Positions 1-12,685 of a DNA stretch of 64,000 nucleotides are shown here, in pieces. Numbering within the stretch: the first letter of the stretch is position 1; each line of letters starts with the position of its first letter. The translations under genes were made by a program, and so were the position numbers. Under the pieces are notes generated by a model that ran no database searches, was not told where the DNA came from, and saw only the letters and a list, made by a program, of their open reading frames with translations. The DNA lies in the NCBI GenBank assembly GCA_963682055.1, contig OY821746.1, positions 9,325,992-9,389,991 of the forward strand, written 5' to 3'. This DNA is from Primula veris. Its lineage: Eukaryota; Streptophyta; Magnoliopsida; Ericales; Primulaceae.

Positions 1-320
1 TGGACGAAATTGTATTTAATTGAGAAAAAAATAAAGTCGAGCACATTAAATAAGAAAAGTTAGAGTTGAGCACAGCAAATTGGAATTGGAGCAAAGTTAG
101 TTTCCTTACATTAAACCTTATTACGTTTAATAACACCAACATACCCATATTCAAAAGTTTTTAAAAGTTGTCATTTTTAACATTGGTGTACTAATTGGTG
201 TTGTGAGACTTTATAGCTTGGTGTATTACTGTTAAGCCTGATAGTTTGGTCTACAAAAGTGATTATCTCACTATGCATAACTGGACAACAGAATCATCTT
301 AGTAACAGAATAAGCCATGC
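1..320. other. No gene seen; probable intron or 3' flank of the aconitase copy
   Basis: AT-rich sequence without a convincing ORF. The last aconitase-like exon found ends at 321 and is followed on the minus strand by GC rather than GT. The second half of the aconitase coding sequence, with the remaining two iron-sulfur cysteines, is not present before the left edge. It may lie outside the window behind a long intron or may be missing; the window cannot decide. Confidence 0.4.
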
Positions 321-3300
321 CTTTTGAGCAAATATTTTGTAACAACTCCAGAACCTGGGGCAAGGCTAGTTTTGACCCATGGCTTCACCTGCAAAAATGA
401 TACAGAAGACGATAAGAGTGTGATTTTGAATGTCTGACTTATAGCTTATACATTACATCAAATTTTAGGTATGCAAGATATGAAGGGATGACAGACCTGC
501 AGACCCAACCCAGTTCACATGCTTTTTTGGCAACAAGAGCAGCACCGAGCATGACACTAGGATTTGATGTATTTGTGCAGCTCGTGATAGCAGCAATGAC
601 AACACCACCATGCTTAAGTTCTGCAGGTTGTCCATGGAAAGAAAACTTCGCAACTTTGTTTTGTGCCTCTTTTGGTATAGCAAACCCCTAACATCATAAT
701 TCAGGAGTGAATATATTTCCTATATAAGGCTAAATAAATAAAAAACGTCTCTATAGAATTAACAGGTCTGTGCCAGATTTTGAATTATTCCACTAAACTT
801 AACATTTCCATCACTTCCGTCCAGTTGGTGCACTCTTGTAGATCTATTTTTAGTTGTAACTAATAAAGTCACAGAAGAAAATAGAGTAATTGCACAAGGC
901 TGTATGCCTCGTATCTGATGCAGGCTTTTGTTGATTCTATATAAAATACTGATAGATGTAGAAAACCTGTCATTCTAAAGTCTGGTATATCTTCAGCACA
1001 GGAAAGTGTCAAATTAATGTCCACAGCCAAATGTAATACCTTAAAGCCTACTTTACTGTCGAGGCAAGAATGCCAGTCTGATTCCATCTCTCTCAAAGCA
1101 ACTCGGTCATGAGGTCTGTCAATGAGGGAACACACAGATGATTCCAAAAATATCTGATATAAAATTGAAGGGGATGAAAAACATGGTTATTAGTTATTAC
1201 CTCTTTGGCCCTGAAATACAGGGTTCAACATCTGCAAGGTCTAGACTAAGATAGGATGAGTATGCCCTTTCTTGCTGAGACTGTATTTCGGAGAAATAAA
1301 AAGGTTAAACCAGAGGATGAAACTTGAGACGATCATGTTAATTGTTAAGGTCATACAAAAGAAATAGTCTTGTCTCGTTGTAGTCAACAAACATGTTATT
1401 TGCACGTAGATACCCTTCAATCATGGTAACCTAAATGAAGCAGAAAATATCAATACGACAGAATACATTTTCTGCAATATTTTTTTCGCTAATATAATCA
1501 TTACAAATGGATGTGCACTTTAAAGGACACTCACAGTTTCATCGCTTCTTCCAGTCAATTTCAGATATTACAAAGTAACATGATCTACAGGAAAGAAATC
1601 CATGGTTGCACCATACTCGGGGAGAGATATTGGCAATGGTGGCTCTGTCAGCTAAAGATATTTCACCAACACCATTCCCTATATAAACAAGGAACAAACA
1701 ATTCAAGTTGAAAAATAAACTAGGATCTGGTATATTACCATAGAACTCAACAAATTTCCCAACAACTCCATGTTTCCTTAGTATTTCTGTCACAGTCAAA
1801 ACCAAGTCGGTAGCAGTGACCCCATCACGTAATCTTCCTGATAATTTGAATCCAACAACGCCAGGTAATACCATGCTCATTGGCTGTCGTTATGCAATGC
1901 ATACTATTACAAACTGCTTTTCAAGGTAATAATGCTGGTATTTTGGTGGTAGCATTTATTTTAAATATAAAAATTTGTCAGAAAAAACAATTATTATGAA
2001 GCGAAATATTCTTTCTCCATCTTAAGACGGCGTTAACCATATACCACTTAATTTGTATCAGTTTAGTAGTAAACTTTAACTCTTTATCATTAACATTTGC
2101 AAAGTGACAACTTCTAACATTAACAAATCTTTCAGCACAAGAAGTTAAGTCAAATAGTTAAATATTGCTATACTGGAAATCATATTTATGAAAAGAAAAC
2201 TAATTTAAAATAATTTTTAAGGAAAGACCATGACGCTTGATAAAAAAATATCAGGTCAAGAGTCAATTTCTATTACTAGGCAGTCTGTTAAGATCAAAAC
2301 GTTCACGAGACTAGATTACTATTTGTGGTAAATACCTGACGAAGCATCGCAGCCTCTGCTTCAATACCGCCAACTCCCCATCCAGCAACTCCTAACCCAT
2401 CAATCATGGTAGTGTGAGAATCAGTTCCCATGACACTATCTGAATAGAGCATGCCGTCTGTGTTAAAAACAACACGGCCGAGATATTCAAGATTAACCTG
2501 CATTTCCAAAATGACAATCAGCAACATTCACACAAAATATGTGCCTTAGAAATACTGTGAAGGTATATATTAATTAGTTGCAATACCTGGTGAACAATAC
2601 CAGACCCTGGAGGAACAACTAGCATGTTGTGGAATGCATTAGATGATTTAGATCCCCATTTCAGAAAAGCAAATCTTTCTTTGTTCCTTTGGAATTCCAA
2701 CTCCATATTTGCCTGTACTGCATTTTCTAACCTTGCAACATCAACTTGAACTGAATGGTCAATGACGAGATCCACAGGAACCTGAATCATGAAAATAAAT
2801 TAAAACAGCAGTAGGAAATTAGGAATTATAAAAATAATCAAAAAAGTGGTCCAGCCAAAGGAACATAATAAGCAAGAGTCCTAAGATTTGCCAAACGGAC
2901 GAGAAAATGATGATGCAGCATCGTTTAAAAGAGACATATATTCAAATTATTAAAGACAGAATGAACTCACTAGAGGATTTATTTTGATCGAATCACTACC
3001 AAGCTTGTTCATAGCATCACGCATGCACGCGAGGTCAACGACAGCTTGCACACCAGTGAAATCCTGTTTAGGAAAAAGATTTAAGAGCTAAACAACATTG
3101 CTATTATTAATATTATGAGAAAACTGAAGAGTACAAGTATCTGCAAGAGAGCGCGAGCAGGCTTGAAGGGAATTTCAACAAGCTTTGGAGCAGATTTTTC
3201 CCAATCAATAATCTTCTCCACGCCTGCCTTAGTGATTTGAAAATTGTCACAGTTGCGGATTGCTGATTCAAGAAGAATCCTAATAGAATATGGCAGCTTG

Positions 3301-3689
3301 TCTATTCATAAGCAGCAGAAACCAATTACCCGTAAGTGCCAGTAACCAATGTTCACATCCGTAAGAAGATTTCACAATAACATTGTTTTTTATATTTATT
3401 TTCAGAAACTGTCTTGATTCGAAACTACGTGCTTTTATTAAAAAAATTCAAATAAAAATCTCCTAATTTCCATTTTTTTACTTTTCACCTTTTTAAATCC
3501 AACATCAGCAGCAACGCTCTTTCACCTAGTCTAGTTTTTTGTCTTATAGGCTACATAAAAAAAAATCAAACTGAGGTAATTTACCAATGCGGGGATCAGT
3601 CAGAACTGGCAAGCTGTAGAATTTTCCAAATTCACCACTACCTTGCTTAGGCAGGCTAGTCAATATTCCCTTGAAAGCATTCTCAGATG
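321..3689 (-). pseudogene. ACO: Aconitate hydratase pseudogene (N-terminal and central exons)
   Basis: Minus-strand exons read as aconitase (citrate to isocitrate; TCA or cytosolic): 3585-3689, 3141-3301, 2971-3063, 2587-2781, 2336-2497, 1739-1883, 1535-1678, about 1374-1430, about 1040-1150, 497-687 and 321-388. Seen motifs include [75 protein letters not shown] and [13 protein letters not shown], which holds the first [4Fe-4S] cysteine. It is closest in wording to the plant mitochondrial/cytosolic ACO family. Lesions: the donor after LLQ is AT instead of GT (3139-3140); a C-run at 1619-1622 has one extra base; an in-frame TAA at 1568-1570; a 5-bp tandem duplication at 503-512 shifts the frame; the exon near 1374 lacks a GT donor; the exon at 1040-1150 is degenerate at its 5' side. 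An extra KSS lies near 2660. The first exon and the C-terminal half are not seen. Function as an enzyme is very unlikely. Confidence 0.88.
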
Positions 3690-4531
3690 CTGAAAATTTA
3701 GAAAAACAGCAAAGCATTACAATACAATTTAGAAGGTCACATTTCAAGAGCATCGATCAACATAAATCCAGGGATTATAACTTTTTCATTATCTGAAATG
3801 ACAGTTTTTCAATATTAGGCTTGAATTAAAATTCAATCTATGAATGACAGATTGAGCAATCAGCATGTGTTGTTCCTCACAGGTGTAAGTGGACTAATGC
3901 CATACATTGAAGCCCAATCCTGTAATATGTATGTTTTTTTTAGCCACTACAAGCATGGCATATTACAGGAGAGCGATCAACATAAACCACTGCTTATGGA
4001 AACTTGAGTAAAATTTATTATGGCCAACACAAGACAGCTTGTTTAGTATAAATCAAAGGAGAGCGATATGGAGTGATGAAAATTACTCTACCGGATCAAT
4101 GAATCCCCACATACCGTACTAATCAGTTCGAACACAATAAGTGGGACAACTAATAACATCTTATGGGGAGTATTTGGACATGGTTTTGAACTTGTGGTTC
4201 TTCATCTCTAATATTACCATGATAGCTATTCCAAAATCCAAATTAACTAAAAACACGATAAAAGGAATAGAAAAAATTGAAGACCAAATCAATCACATTT
4301 TCAACCCTGGGTACTAATAGTGCCTTGATCAAAACTCTGAGCAACAAATAGAATTTAAGTTTGAACTGTGGTGTTCACTACTGTAATTCCTCCAATCACT
4401 CCTACACTAATTTAGCCTTAGGTGGAAAAATTATAAATGTCAAAAATTACAAACGACACAGTGTTATCCTAATCATCCTACACATACACAAGTTTCTACA
4501 AATACATACTTTATTATCCATTCTACACATA
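3690..4531. other. AT-rich stretch upstream of the aconitase copy
   Basis: No supported gene. A first aconitase exon with a start codon or transit peptide should lie here on the minus strand if the locus were complete, but I could not recognise one. Nothing else stands out. Confidence 0.4.
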
Positions 4532-4645
4532 CATAGTTTCGTTCATCTATCATTTTCCATCAACTTTTACTAAAATTCTTTTAGTTACACCCTACAAACA
4601 GACAGTTGATTGGTTTGAATGAGTGTCGATAAATTCTAGCAACAC

Positions 4646-4661
4646 AATGAGTTACTGCTTT
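4646..4661. repeat. Target-site duplication, 3' side of the LINE
   Basis: AATGAGTTACTGCTTT (16 bp) is identical to 7961-7976 and directly abuts the poly(T), that is the poly(A) tail of a minus-strand LINE. Confidence 0.93.
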
Positions 4662-7600
4662 TTTTTTTTAATTAAAGAGGGACATTGCCTTCAAATTTTA
4701 TTTCATCAAAATAGAGACCAAACTCAGTTACAAGCATTTGGAATAAACCAAAATGATAAACTACAACCATACATCACCTTGCAAATCTTAGTAAAACAAA
4801 AATACTGCATTTTTTTCCAGGTATCTGTATATACTAGTACTAAGACATAGCAAAATACATGTAAAATAAGTAGCTTAACCTTAGCAGCTTCCACTATCCA
4901 CTATCTTTTCCGAAAATTAGTTAGCCCATACCAGTCCATCGGATAAGGACTAAAAATAGATTTAGACAAGTCCTTTCCACTACAGTAATTTTCACAAAAT
5001 TCCTTTAGCCCCATCGCGCCAAACATGGAAAAAAGTATAACCCACCAGACTAAAGAGCTCCAAAATGTCTTCCCACACATTTAAGTAAGCAATGGGAACA
5101 AGAAAAACCTTGTTAAACCAGTCTACAATAGATTTACAACCGACTTCCACCATCACATTTTCTAGGCTTAGTGAATAGCAAAGTTGCAGACCCACTAAGA
5201 GAGCTCCAAGCTCATAATCCATTGAGCATACACCATCAAGATGAGTACAAAAAGCTACCAAAAATTTCCCCCTCTCATCTCTAATGATACCACCCCCACC
5301 ACTATTCTTTTTCGAGAATGCATCATCAGTATTAAACTTTAATTTTCAGAAGGAGGGACTAACCATTTAACAGGAACATAAGATTTGACTTTACAAGGAA
5401 TTACTTCAAATTTTAAAGAAACCAAAACCAAGCTTTCAAAGGGATTCATCACTTTTTCTGGCTTAATTCCAACATTTAATTCTAACATCCACTTCTTCAT
5501 TTTAGCAATAATACTTTCAGCTTTCAAATTCTTTCCATTATATTTATAATCCACCTTTGCAATCTATATTTCCCACATAATTAAAAATGGGACTAGTAAA
5601 GCCACAAAATTTAGATGAGATCTTTCATTCATTTTCAAGCACCAATGATTTACAAAGTCTCTCCAATTTATTTCAGCAACCAAATTTATCTCAAAAATGT
5701 TGCTGAAGTACGACCAAATATTTTTTGCTACCTCACCTGTCCAAAACAAGTGATCACAGAAATCTTCATGTGGCTTAAGGCAGCAGTTGCACTTAGAGCC
5801 TAGAGAGATACCAAACTTTTTAATATCTTCATCAAGCTTTATACAATTCTTCCAAGCTTTCCAAACAAAAATGAAAATTTTTTTAGGCAGAAGAGGATTC
5901 CAAATGTATTTAGGCATTCCCCATTTTTCACCCTTCATTCTAAATTTTTCATACGCTCTTTTAGCAGTGAGTATACCCTGAGAATCCTCAGGCCAGTACC
6001 TCTTATCCACCCCTCTCCTAAGAGTTACATTACTCGCCTTTAACTTGTTCCAAAGAGCTATATCTTCAACCCACTCAACATTTCTTTTCTTCATCCATGA
6101 GTATCATATACCTGATTTAGCAGCACACTGACATTATTAATTGTGTGATGTTCACCTAAAATATCCTTTCCATTCCATTTTTCATGCCAAAAACTCACAG
6201 CTCCTTGTCTAATGAGCCAACTACTACCATTCACCAGAACATTAAAATATAAGGCTAGCTTCTTCCAACAAGGTGAATGTTTAGCTTTAATTTTTGGCTC
6301 AGCCCAATTAACTGTACTCCTTAGATATTTTTGGCGCATAAAATTTGTCCACATAGAATCCCCTATCAATAATCTCCAACTCATTTTAGCTTGAAAAGCA
6401 ACTAAAACCTCTTTCAAATTTCTCACTCCAATGCCTCATTCTTCAATAGGATTAACCATTTTATCCCAAGAGATCCAGTGATGCTTTTCTTTTATCTTCA
6501 TATGTTCCCCAAAAGAACTTAGGAAAAATGAATTCAATTCTTTTAATCACTGCCATAGGAGGGTCTAAAACTGACAACAAATAAACTGGAATACTAGAGA
6601 GAACGTATTTAACCAATGTAAGCTTTCCTCCCCCAGAGAGTAGGTGACTTTTCCAGCTAGCAACCTTCTTTGTAACCTTTTGAATAAGCTCTGCATACAT
6701 AGTTCCAGTCAACTTATTATGATGTAAGAGAATCCCCAAGTAAGGAGTAGGAAAATTCTCAATACAAAAACCCGTCGCTTGAGCAATAATCTCATTTCTT
6801 GCCTTCAATTTATGACTGGTGAGAAAAATACTCTTAGAAGCATTAAGAAGTTGTCCAGAGACTTTTTCATAGTCATGAATAAAAGTCATAAGTTTATCGA
6901 GACTATTTTTACTCTCATTCGTGAAGATAAGAATATCGTCTGCAAACAATAGATGAGAGACATTCATACACACTGGAAGCAATTTATAGGGTATAATGGT
7001 GCCATTAGACACCAAGTTAGACAGCCCTCTACTGAAAACCTCGTCAGAGAGAATAAATAGTAGAGGGGAAAGAGGGTCCCATTGCTTTAAACCTCTAGAA
7101 GAGGGGAAAAAACCAATAGTGCATCCATTTACTCCTACTGAATAATAAGCATTTGTTATACATCTCCAGCTCAGATTTGCCCAACTTTTGTCAAATCCAA
7201 ACTTGATCATGACTTTTTCAAGATAGGACCAATTGACCCTGCCAAATGCCTTCGCCATATCCAATTTAAAAATCACATTTCCCCCTCTGCATTTATCTCC
7301 AACATGCCTGGTTAGTTCTTGAGATAGCAGGATACAATCACTAATGAGTTTGCCATTAACAAAGTCGCCATGTTGTTCTGGAGATATAATACCGGATAAA
7401 ATAGAAGCTAGTCTATTTGTAAGAATCTTAGAGATAAGTCTATAAGCAACCTGACACAGGCTGATTGGCCTAAACTGGCCAAAATGCTGAGGAGAAGTGA
7501 CCTTAGGGATCAAAACAATAAGGGCAGAAATACATGATTTAGAAAAGGACCCACCATTGAAGAAATCCAAAATCGCTTCATAGAGATCATCTTTTATAAT

Positions 7601-7960
7601 ATCCCAACATACAGTGTAAAAAGAAGCAGAAAAACCATCCATCCCTGGTGCAGAGTTTGTAGGAATAGAAAAAACTGCATTTTTTACTTCTTCTATAGAG
7701 GGAATTTTACATAGCATGGCATTATTATCCATTGTAACCAGGTTAGGAATCACTTCTAACATGGGGTCCATATGCTCCACTTCAGAGCCAGTAAGTTGAT
7801 TCTTAAAAAATTCTACAGCTTCATTATTTATCTCCACAAAGTCTCCGGTGAGCACCCCATCTTTATTAGTATTACTCTTAATCAAATTTTTAGCTCTTTT
7901 ATGTTTCATCATTTGATGAAAGAACTTTGTATTTTTATCACCTTCTTTAAGCCATTTCTT
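4662..7960 (-). mobile_element. 5'-truncated plant LINE (non-LTR retrotransposon)
   Basis: A minus-strand LINE of about 3.3 kb bounded by a perfect 16-bp target-site duplication. Its poly(A) tail appears as poly(T) from 4662. The 5' end is truncated inside ORF2: the endonuclease and ORF1 are absent and the first recognisable residues, KWLKEGDKNTKFFHQ just below 7960, are the conserved block before the reverse transcriptase. This is the usual outcome of target-primed reverse transcription that stopped early. Confidence 0.93.
4992..7960 (-). pseudogene. LINE ORF2 remnant: reverse transcriptase, zf-RVT, RNase H
   Basis: The reverse transcriptase occupies about 7912-6461 and has the KLDMAKAFGRVNW block (normally AFDRV), GLKQWDPLSPLLF (normally GLRQGDPLSP) and the catalytic LLFADDILIF. 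It is followed by WKSHLLSGGGKLTLVKYVL and, after a frameshift near 6480 and a stop near 6435, by the zf-RVT region at about 6094-5564 with CNCCLKPHEDFCDHLF. A plant-type RNase H tail lies at about 5350-4992 with KFNTDDA and an altered VEVGCKS block where VEVDSKS is usual. At least three frameshifts and several stops break the frame, so no active protein is expected. The domain order is that of plant L1-clade ORF2. Confidence 0.9.
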
Positions 7961-7976
7961 AATGAGTTACTGCTTT
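7961..7976. repeat. Target-site duplication, 5' side of the LINE
   Basis: Perfect second copy of AATGAGTTACTGCTTT (compare 4646-4661). Confidence 0.93.
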
Positions 7977-8422
7977 GTTGATAAAATTTAGCGACAATAT
8001 TAACATTCATCTCGTAACAAATAGAGTGCCAAATTTCGTAAAACTATCAAAACTCCATACCAAAATCCAAAAATGCATAGTTTCATTCATCTATCATTTT
8101 CCATCAACGTTTACTATAGTATTTAATTTAGTTACTCGCACTACGAGTAAATGTCCCAATAGCAACATACATATGATTGGTTTCTGTTTCTAAAGTAATT
8201 GTTGCTAAATTTTAGCAACAATGTTATCGACGGCATCGGTTGCTATTTTGTTGATAAAATTTAGATGACACTCCTGTCATTCTTCTCGTAACAAGTCGAG
8301 TGCCAAATTTCGTAAAACTAACAGACTCCATACCAAAATCCAAAAATAATATATAAACAAAACAATGCATGCATGTACAATAAGCAGTACCGGCCCGGTA
8401 TATCGAAATGCGTAACGCTCGA

Positions 8423-8545
8423 TTTTTTTTTTTCTCGATAAATGCAAATCAAAATAAAAACAAAATTAAATTGTAACTTACAAGTTTCGAACCATGATCT
8501 CATATGTTGAATACCAAACTACTCTATCATTTGAGCTATTGCAAC
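8423..8545 (-). mobile_element. tRNA-derived SINE (candidate)
   Basis: On the minus strand a Pol III box A-like block TAGCTCAAATGATAGAGTAG (8518-8538) is followed 25 bases later by a box B-like block GGTTCGAAACT (8483-8493), then an AT-rich body and an A11 tail (poly(T) at 8423-8433). This is the layout of a plant tRNA-derived SINE. A tRNA pseudogene is the alternative, but the tail favours a SINE. No clear target-site duplication was found. Confidence 0.62.
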
Positions 8546-11500
8546 ACATTGTAAATCAATTTTTATTTTAACCGCTCAGTATATTAAAGATTTGTTATAG
8601 AGAGATAGAGAGAGGCTGACCTAGAGCTGCGTGTTGAGGTTCATTTTACACCCTGTCTTTTCGTTATTTTTTTGCGTTTGTTAACATTTTTTTTCGTCCA
8701 AAATCAAATTTAAAATATCTGTTTAAAAATGTCACCAAAATTCCATTTTTTTTTATATTTTTAGATTTTGTAGCTTAGTTGTTTAAAAACTAAATAATCT
8801 GACTGTATAAATAGTAAACATCTATAAATTTTCAAAATAAACAATCTAAAATCAGCTTTATAATGAGTTTGTGATTGAATGGAGTACTTGACAGTCCTCT
8901 GATTTAACATTTATATCATGTAAGAAAACTGAAAAAAAAAAAACTAAAAAAAACAAGAGCTTGCATCAATTTGGTTTTCAATCCAACAGTAAATATCATA
9001 TAACGTAAAAAAAAAAAAAACTACATGGTAACTTTTGTGCTTAAAAAGTACTAAAGAGTTCCGGTGGAAAATGGGTTTTTTTACGAAACCCAGATGGAAA
9101 AATGGCTTTATTAGTTTTTAATTTAATTCTAGAGGAATTTTCCGTTTAGTTTTTTCTTATGAGAAGAAACAAACATGGTAAATAATCTTTTTGTTACAAA
9201 CCGATATTTTACTATGCATGATGAATATTTATAATCCCGTCCTTGATAGGCAAGCGATTGTGATAGCTGAATTCATTCAGGATGGATCAGATGAGGGTTT
9301 AACCCGATAGCCGGCGTACTCCTCTGACTTGTTAGATTGAGGATTCAAGATTAGATTGAGTAGATTGAGATTTGGTGTGTTGTGACTCTCCACGGAGATA
9401 ATCTGGCCTTATCCATCTAAATAACATACGGGTCTTCCGCGTATTAACACATCCTCTTTTATACGTTGGATAATCTGTTTGCATTGTTATCGAAGATTAG
9501 CTTTTTATCCTATCTAGCTATCTTTGGATATGTAAGCTTGTTTGATTATTACAGGCAAAAGTAAAACTCGTCGATAATTATTACATAGTTTTTGTTAAAA
9601 TCATTTAGACATTTCCCTCCATATATAATTGTACAACGGTTAGATCTGTCTTTTAAGGTGTCTCGTTGTTCGATATGGTGTCGTGAATTTAGATTGACAT
9701 GGTTGTGACTGTTTGTTAGGAAAGCCAATCATTATTGGTTTTTTTATTTTTATAATATGGTAGACAAGACCCTGACGCTTATTAATTATATCTAAGATAC
9801 GTCGACGGGACGGTTGGTTTATCTTGAATTTTGAGTTATTCTTACCTTTAAGCACATCTCCTCGAAAGTATCTAGTTTTTGTGGTTTCACTCAAAACTTT
9901 TATGGATCTATTTTAACATGGAACCAATATAAAGGTTAAATGGACTGTGATTGGCTTAGTACATCCGTTTCGTAGCTGCTTTCGAGGTATCATAATATAT
10001 AGGCCGCCTTCATTGTTTCACATCCAGTTAACTTTCTTCGGGTGAAGGTTGGAACGGATGGATGGTATACAGCAAGTGAGATTATAGTTTGATAAGTTCA
10101 GTCGTATATATTCTTTAGATTATTAGAATTTGTATTGATCTAGCGACTTTAGAAGTTTTACTTTTACAGCACTTATTTGTTTAAGCAATTGTGTTGCAAT
10201 TTCCTAGTATGTTGCAAGTCGCAATTGGATTGTTGGTTAGTTCGAGCTTGTTTTTCATTCTTTTTGCAAGAAGCTAATTAAGTCCTATTACGCGATGACT
10301 AGCTTTATTTTTTATTCACGGTACCGTTCGGGTGTTGTTCGAGTCTTTGTCTCGGTTAAAATACCACACTTACTTTCCAAAAAAGATAAAAGATTACCTA
10401 TTTAAAAAACAAAATACGGTTTGAGTATAATCGTATAACTTTTTACTGTGTAACGTTTATCATTGTATATATATATCTTTATATATACACGGCCATGCAT
10501 TATCACGCAAATACGAATATACAATAATAAAAAATAATATAACCGACTATTTGATACTTGTCTATTGTATCGTCATAAGGACCAAACCGCAAATATTTGT
10601 AAAGTGTTTAATAGTCCACATAATTTAAATTAAAACACTAAAAGCCCTTTGAATTTGGAAAAGATAACATCGGTCCCAAATTTTAAGAGAAAGGACATGT
10701 ATATTTAATCACTTTATCGTACCTTTTTTTTACAAAATATATGTGACAGTATGTACCACGTAACATTATCAAAATCAGGCATGATAGAAATATAAAGAGT
10801 TATGATTTTGTTTTAAATTTGAAAGAAAGCATATTAATTAACTAGAACATGAACAAAGGGTGAGACTTCACAATACATCATAGTGTAATCAGTATATCAT
10901 TTGTATATTAGAATGAAAAAATAAAATTGATTAAAAACTAATTAGAAACCGGAAGAGGAGAGCTTTTTAACTAGCATTGATATTGAGCAAGATGCATGTC
11001 GCGTGGATGTACATTGTTATTTATGTTCCTAAAATGTTAGATTACCTCTAAATGAAGTATATGGGTTATTAAATCGTTAAAAGATAAATTTCAATTTTCA
11101 ACGTTCCTGTGTTAATTTGAACGGATAGCTACGACCGAACCAGAATTGGAATGGAAAAGAAGCTAAATGTAGATCTGAAGTAAAACAGAAGAGGCTACCA
11201 AACTTAAGTATAACCAATTCACCAGAATCACCACCACCTAGTATCTATCTTGATATATGTGCTTTATAACTTTGAAACTTGGAGAATATCATTAGCAATA
11301 GGGCTGTAAAACTACGAGAATTATGAACAATATTTTTTTCTTATAAAGAGACTAGCTATCATGCATACTGTAATATCACCATCCAGTTTCTATCTTGATA
11401 CGATTGATCTATAATTTCAAACCTTGGAGACCGCTAACCATTCGGCTAAAACTAGGAGGACTCTAGAGAATTTAGTATAAAAACTATGGGGACAAGTAAT

Positions 11501-12619
11501 GTCATTCACCCATAACAGTGTAATCTAATTTCTCCATATTTGCATGCAAATATGTGATCATCTTGCTGTATACTCTTCCACGTTTCCTTCTCACTTAAAT
11601 ATGAAGAAAACAAAAAGGGAGGTAATACTCTCACCCGTCTCTTTGTCCTACATTTGACCTCTATTGTACATTTAATTTTATCAATTTCTCTCTCACATGG
11701 GGGAGAAAAAATCTTTTCTCACCGTACGTGCTAATGAGTCTCCAAAAATCAACTTAATACAACTTGTATTTTCTCCTTGCTTGAAGACAAAATGAGAAGG
11801 TAGAATACATACAAACTAATCAATTCTTTTCATAAATAAAAAAGCAAGGTTGACTTTATTCATATAGAAATTCTTTTAAAAAAAGTAATATGAAAGTAAG
11901 ATCTTTAACGTATATCCGTCTTGGTAATAGGATTACAATTAATGATATTGTTTAACAAGCCTTTTCAATGTGGAGACGGATCGGAGGTTATGATCCTAAC
12001 TCACAAATAGTACTCTTGCATTTTTAATATAATTTTACAAATAATCTCATTAGAATGGATGGATCAAACGGTATTTAGACTATCATGAAGATTATTTGAT
12101 ATATATAATACCTACATGTAAGATTTATACTCTTAAATACAGTTCATAATGCAAATTGATCTCCTCAATGAAACTTCTACTTCTGTGTAACTTCAACGGG
12201 GATCGATCCATACTCCTTTAAAAAAAAGGAGTGAGAGTATTATACTTCCATTAGAATATTGTTTGTTTAGTGTTAGAATATTGTTAGGGATTTGCCTATG
12301 ATGTTTTCCTGAAAAATTAAAGGTATCGTATTACCGAAATGCTAGATTTTCATCAACGATAAAAGATTTTGAATAGATTATTCACAAGTACATGTGATGA
12401 TCGATGGCAGTGATCGATCGATCTATCTATCGCACGACATATATTCTATTTTGAAAAGATTAATCCTAGTTTTTATTACAAGTAGTGTTTAGCTTTTATC
12501 AATTTATTATTGGTACCAGCTAATAGGAAAAACAACATAATCTTTTTAAAAACAAACATATATAATTTATATTTTCCTGAAATTTTGGGTGACACTTAAT
12601 AGTGAGGCACACTTTGTCC
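8546..12619. other. Long AT-rich intergenic region
   Basis: No ORF longer than about 85 codons and no protein motif recognised. About 9,200-10,380 is slightly richer in G+C and ends with a segment (near 10,330-10,390) that resembles the 3' end of some plant LINEs, without a tail or duplication to prove it. A short GATCGATC-rich tract lies at 12,395-12,435. The last few hundred bases are presumably the promoter region of the MYB gene. Confidence 0.4.
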
Positions 12620-12628
12620 TTATAATAT
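12620..12628 (+). promoter_or_regulatory. Putative TATA element of the MYB gene
   Basis: TTATAATAT lies about 65 bp upstream of the chosen start codon. With a start site some 30 bp downstream, the ATG at 12686 is the first in the transcript; the earlier in-frame ATG at 12638 would then lie too close to or before the transcription start. Confidence 0.45.
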
Positions 12629-12685
12629 GACGCTCTCTTGACTCTCTTTCACGTCTACTCTCCAAAGATAGAGAAAGAAGGTAGT

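Larger units (their letters stand above)
4532..8349. repeat. Two-copy tandem duplication interrupted by a LINE
   Basis: Copy 1 is 4532-4661 continued at 7977-8075; copy 2 is 8076-8349. Both contain, in order, TTCATCTATCATTTTCCATC, a GATTGGTTT segment, a TAGCAAC segment, GTTGATAAAATTTAG, GAGTGCCAAATTTCGTAAAA and CCATACCAAAATCCAAAAA. Copy 1 is split by the LINE at 4662-7960, so the duplication is older than that insertion. The second copy holds a near-perfect hairpin ATTGTTGCTAAA / TTTAGCAACAAT around 8200-8225. Confidence 0.75.

Noticed and set aside
488..691. Plus-strand 67-codon ORF at the left end
   Set aside because: It is the complement of an aconitase exon (497-687, minus strand).
9640..9894. 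84-codon ORF in the long intergenic region
   Set aside because: No recognised domain and no matching splice or promoter signals; the surrounding stretch may be an old LINE end but this could not be shown.
12638..12685. Upstream in-frame ATG as the MYB start
   Set aside because: It lies only about 10 bp after the TATA-like element, probably before the transcription start, and the added residues are not typical of the family.
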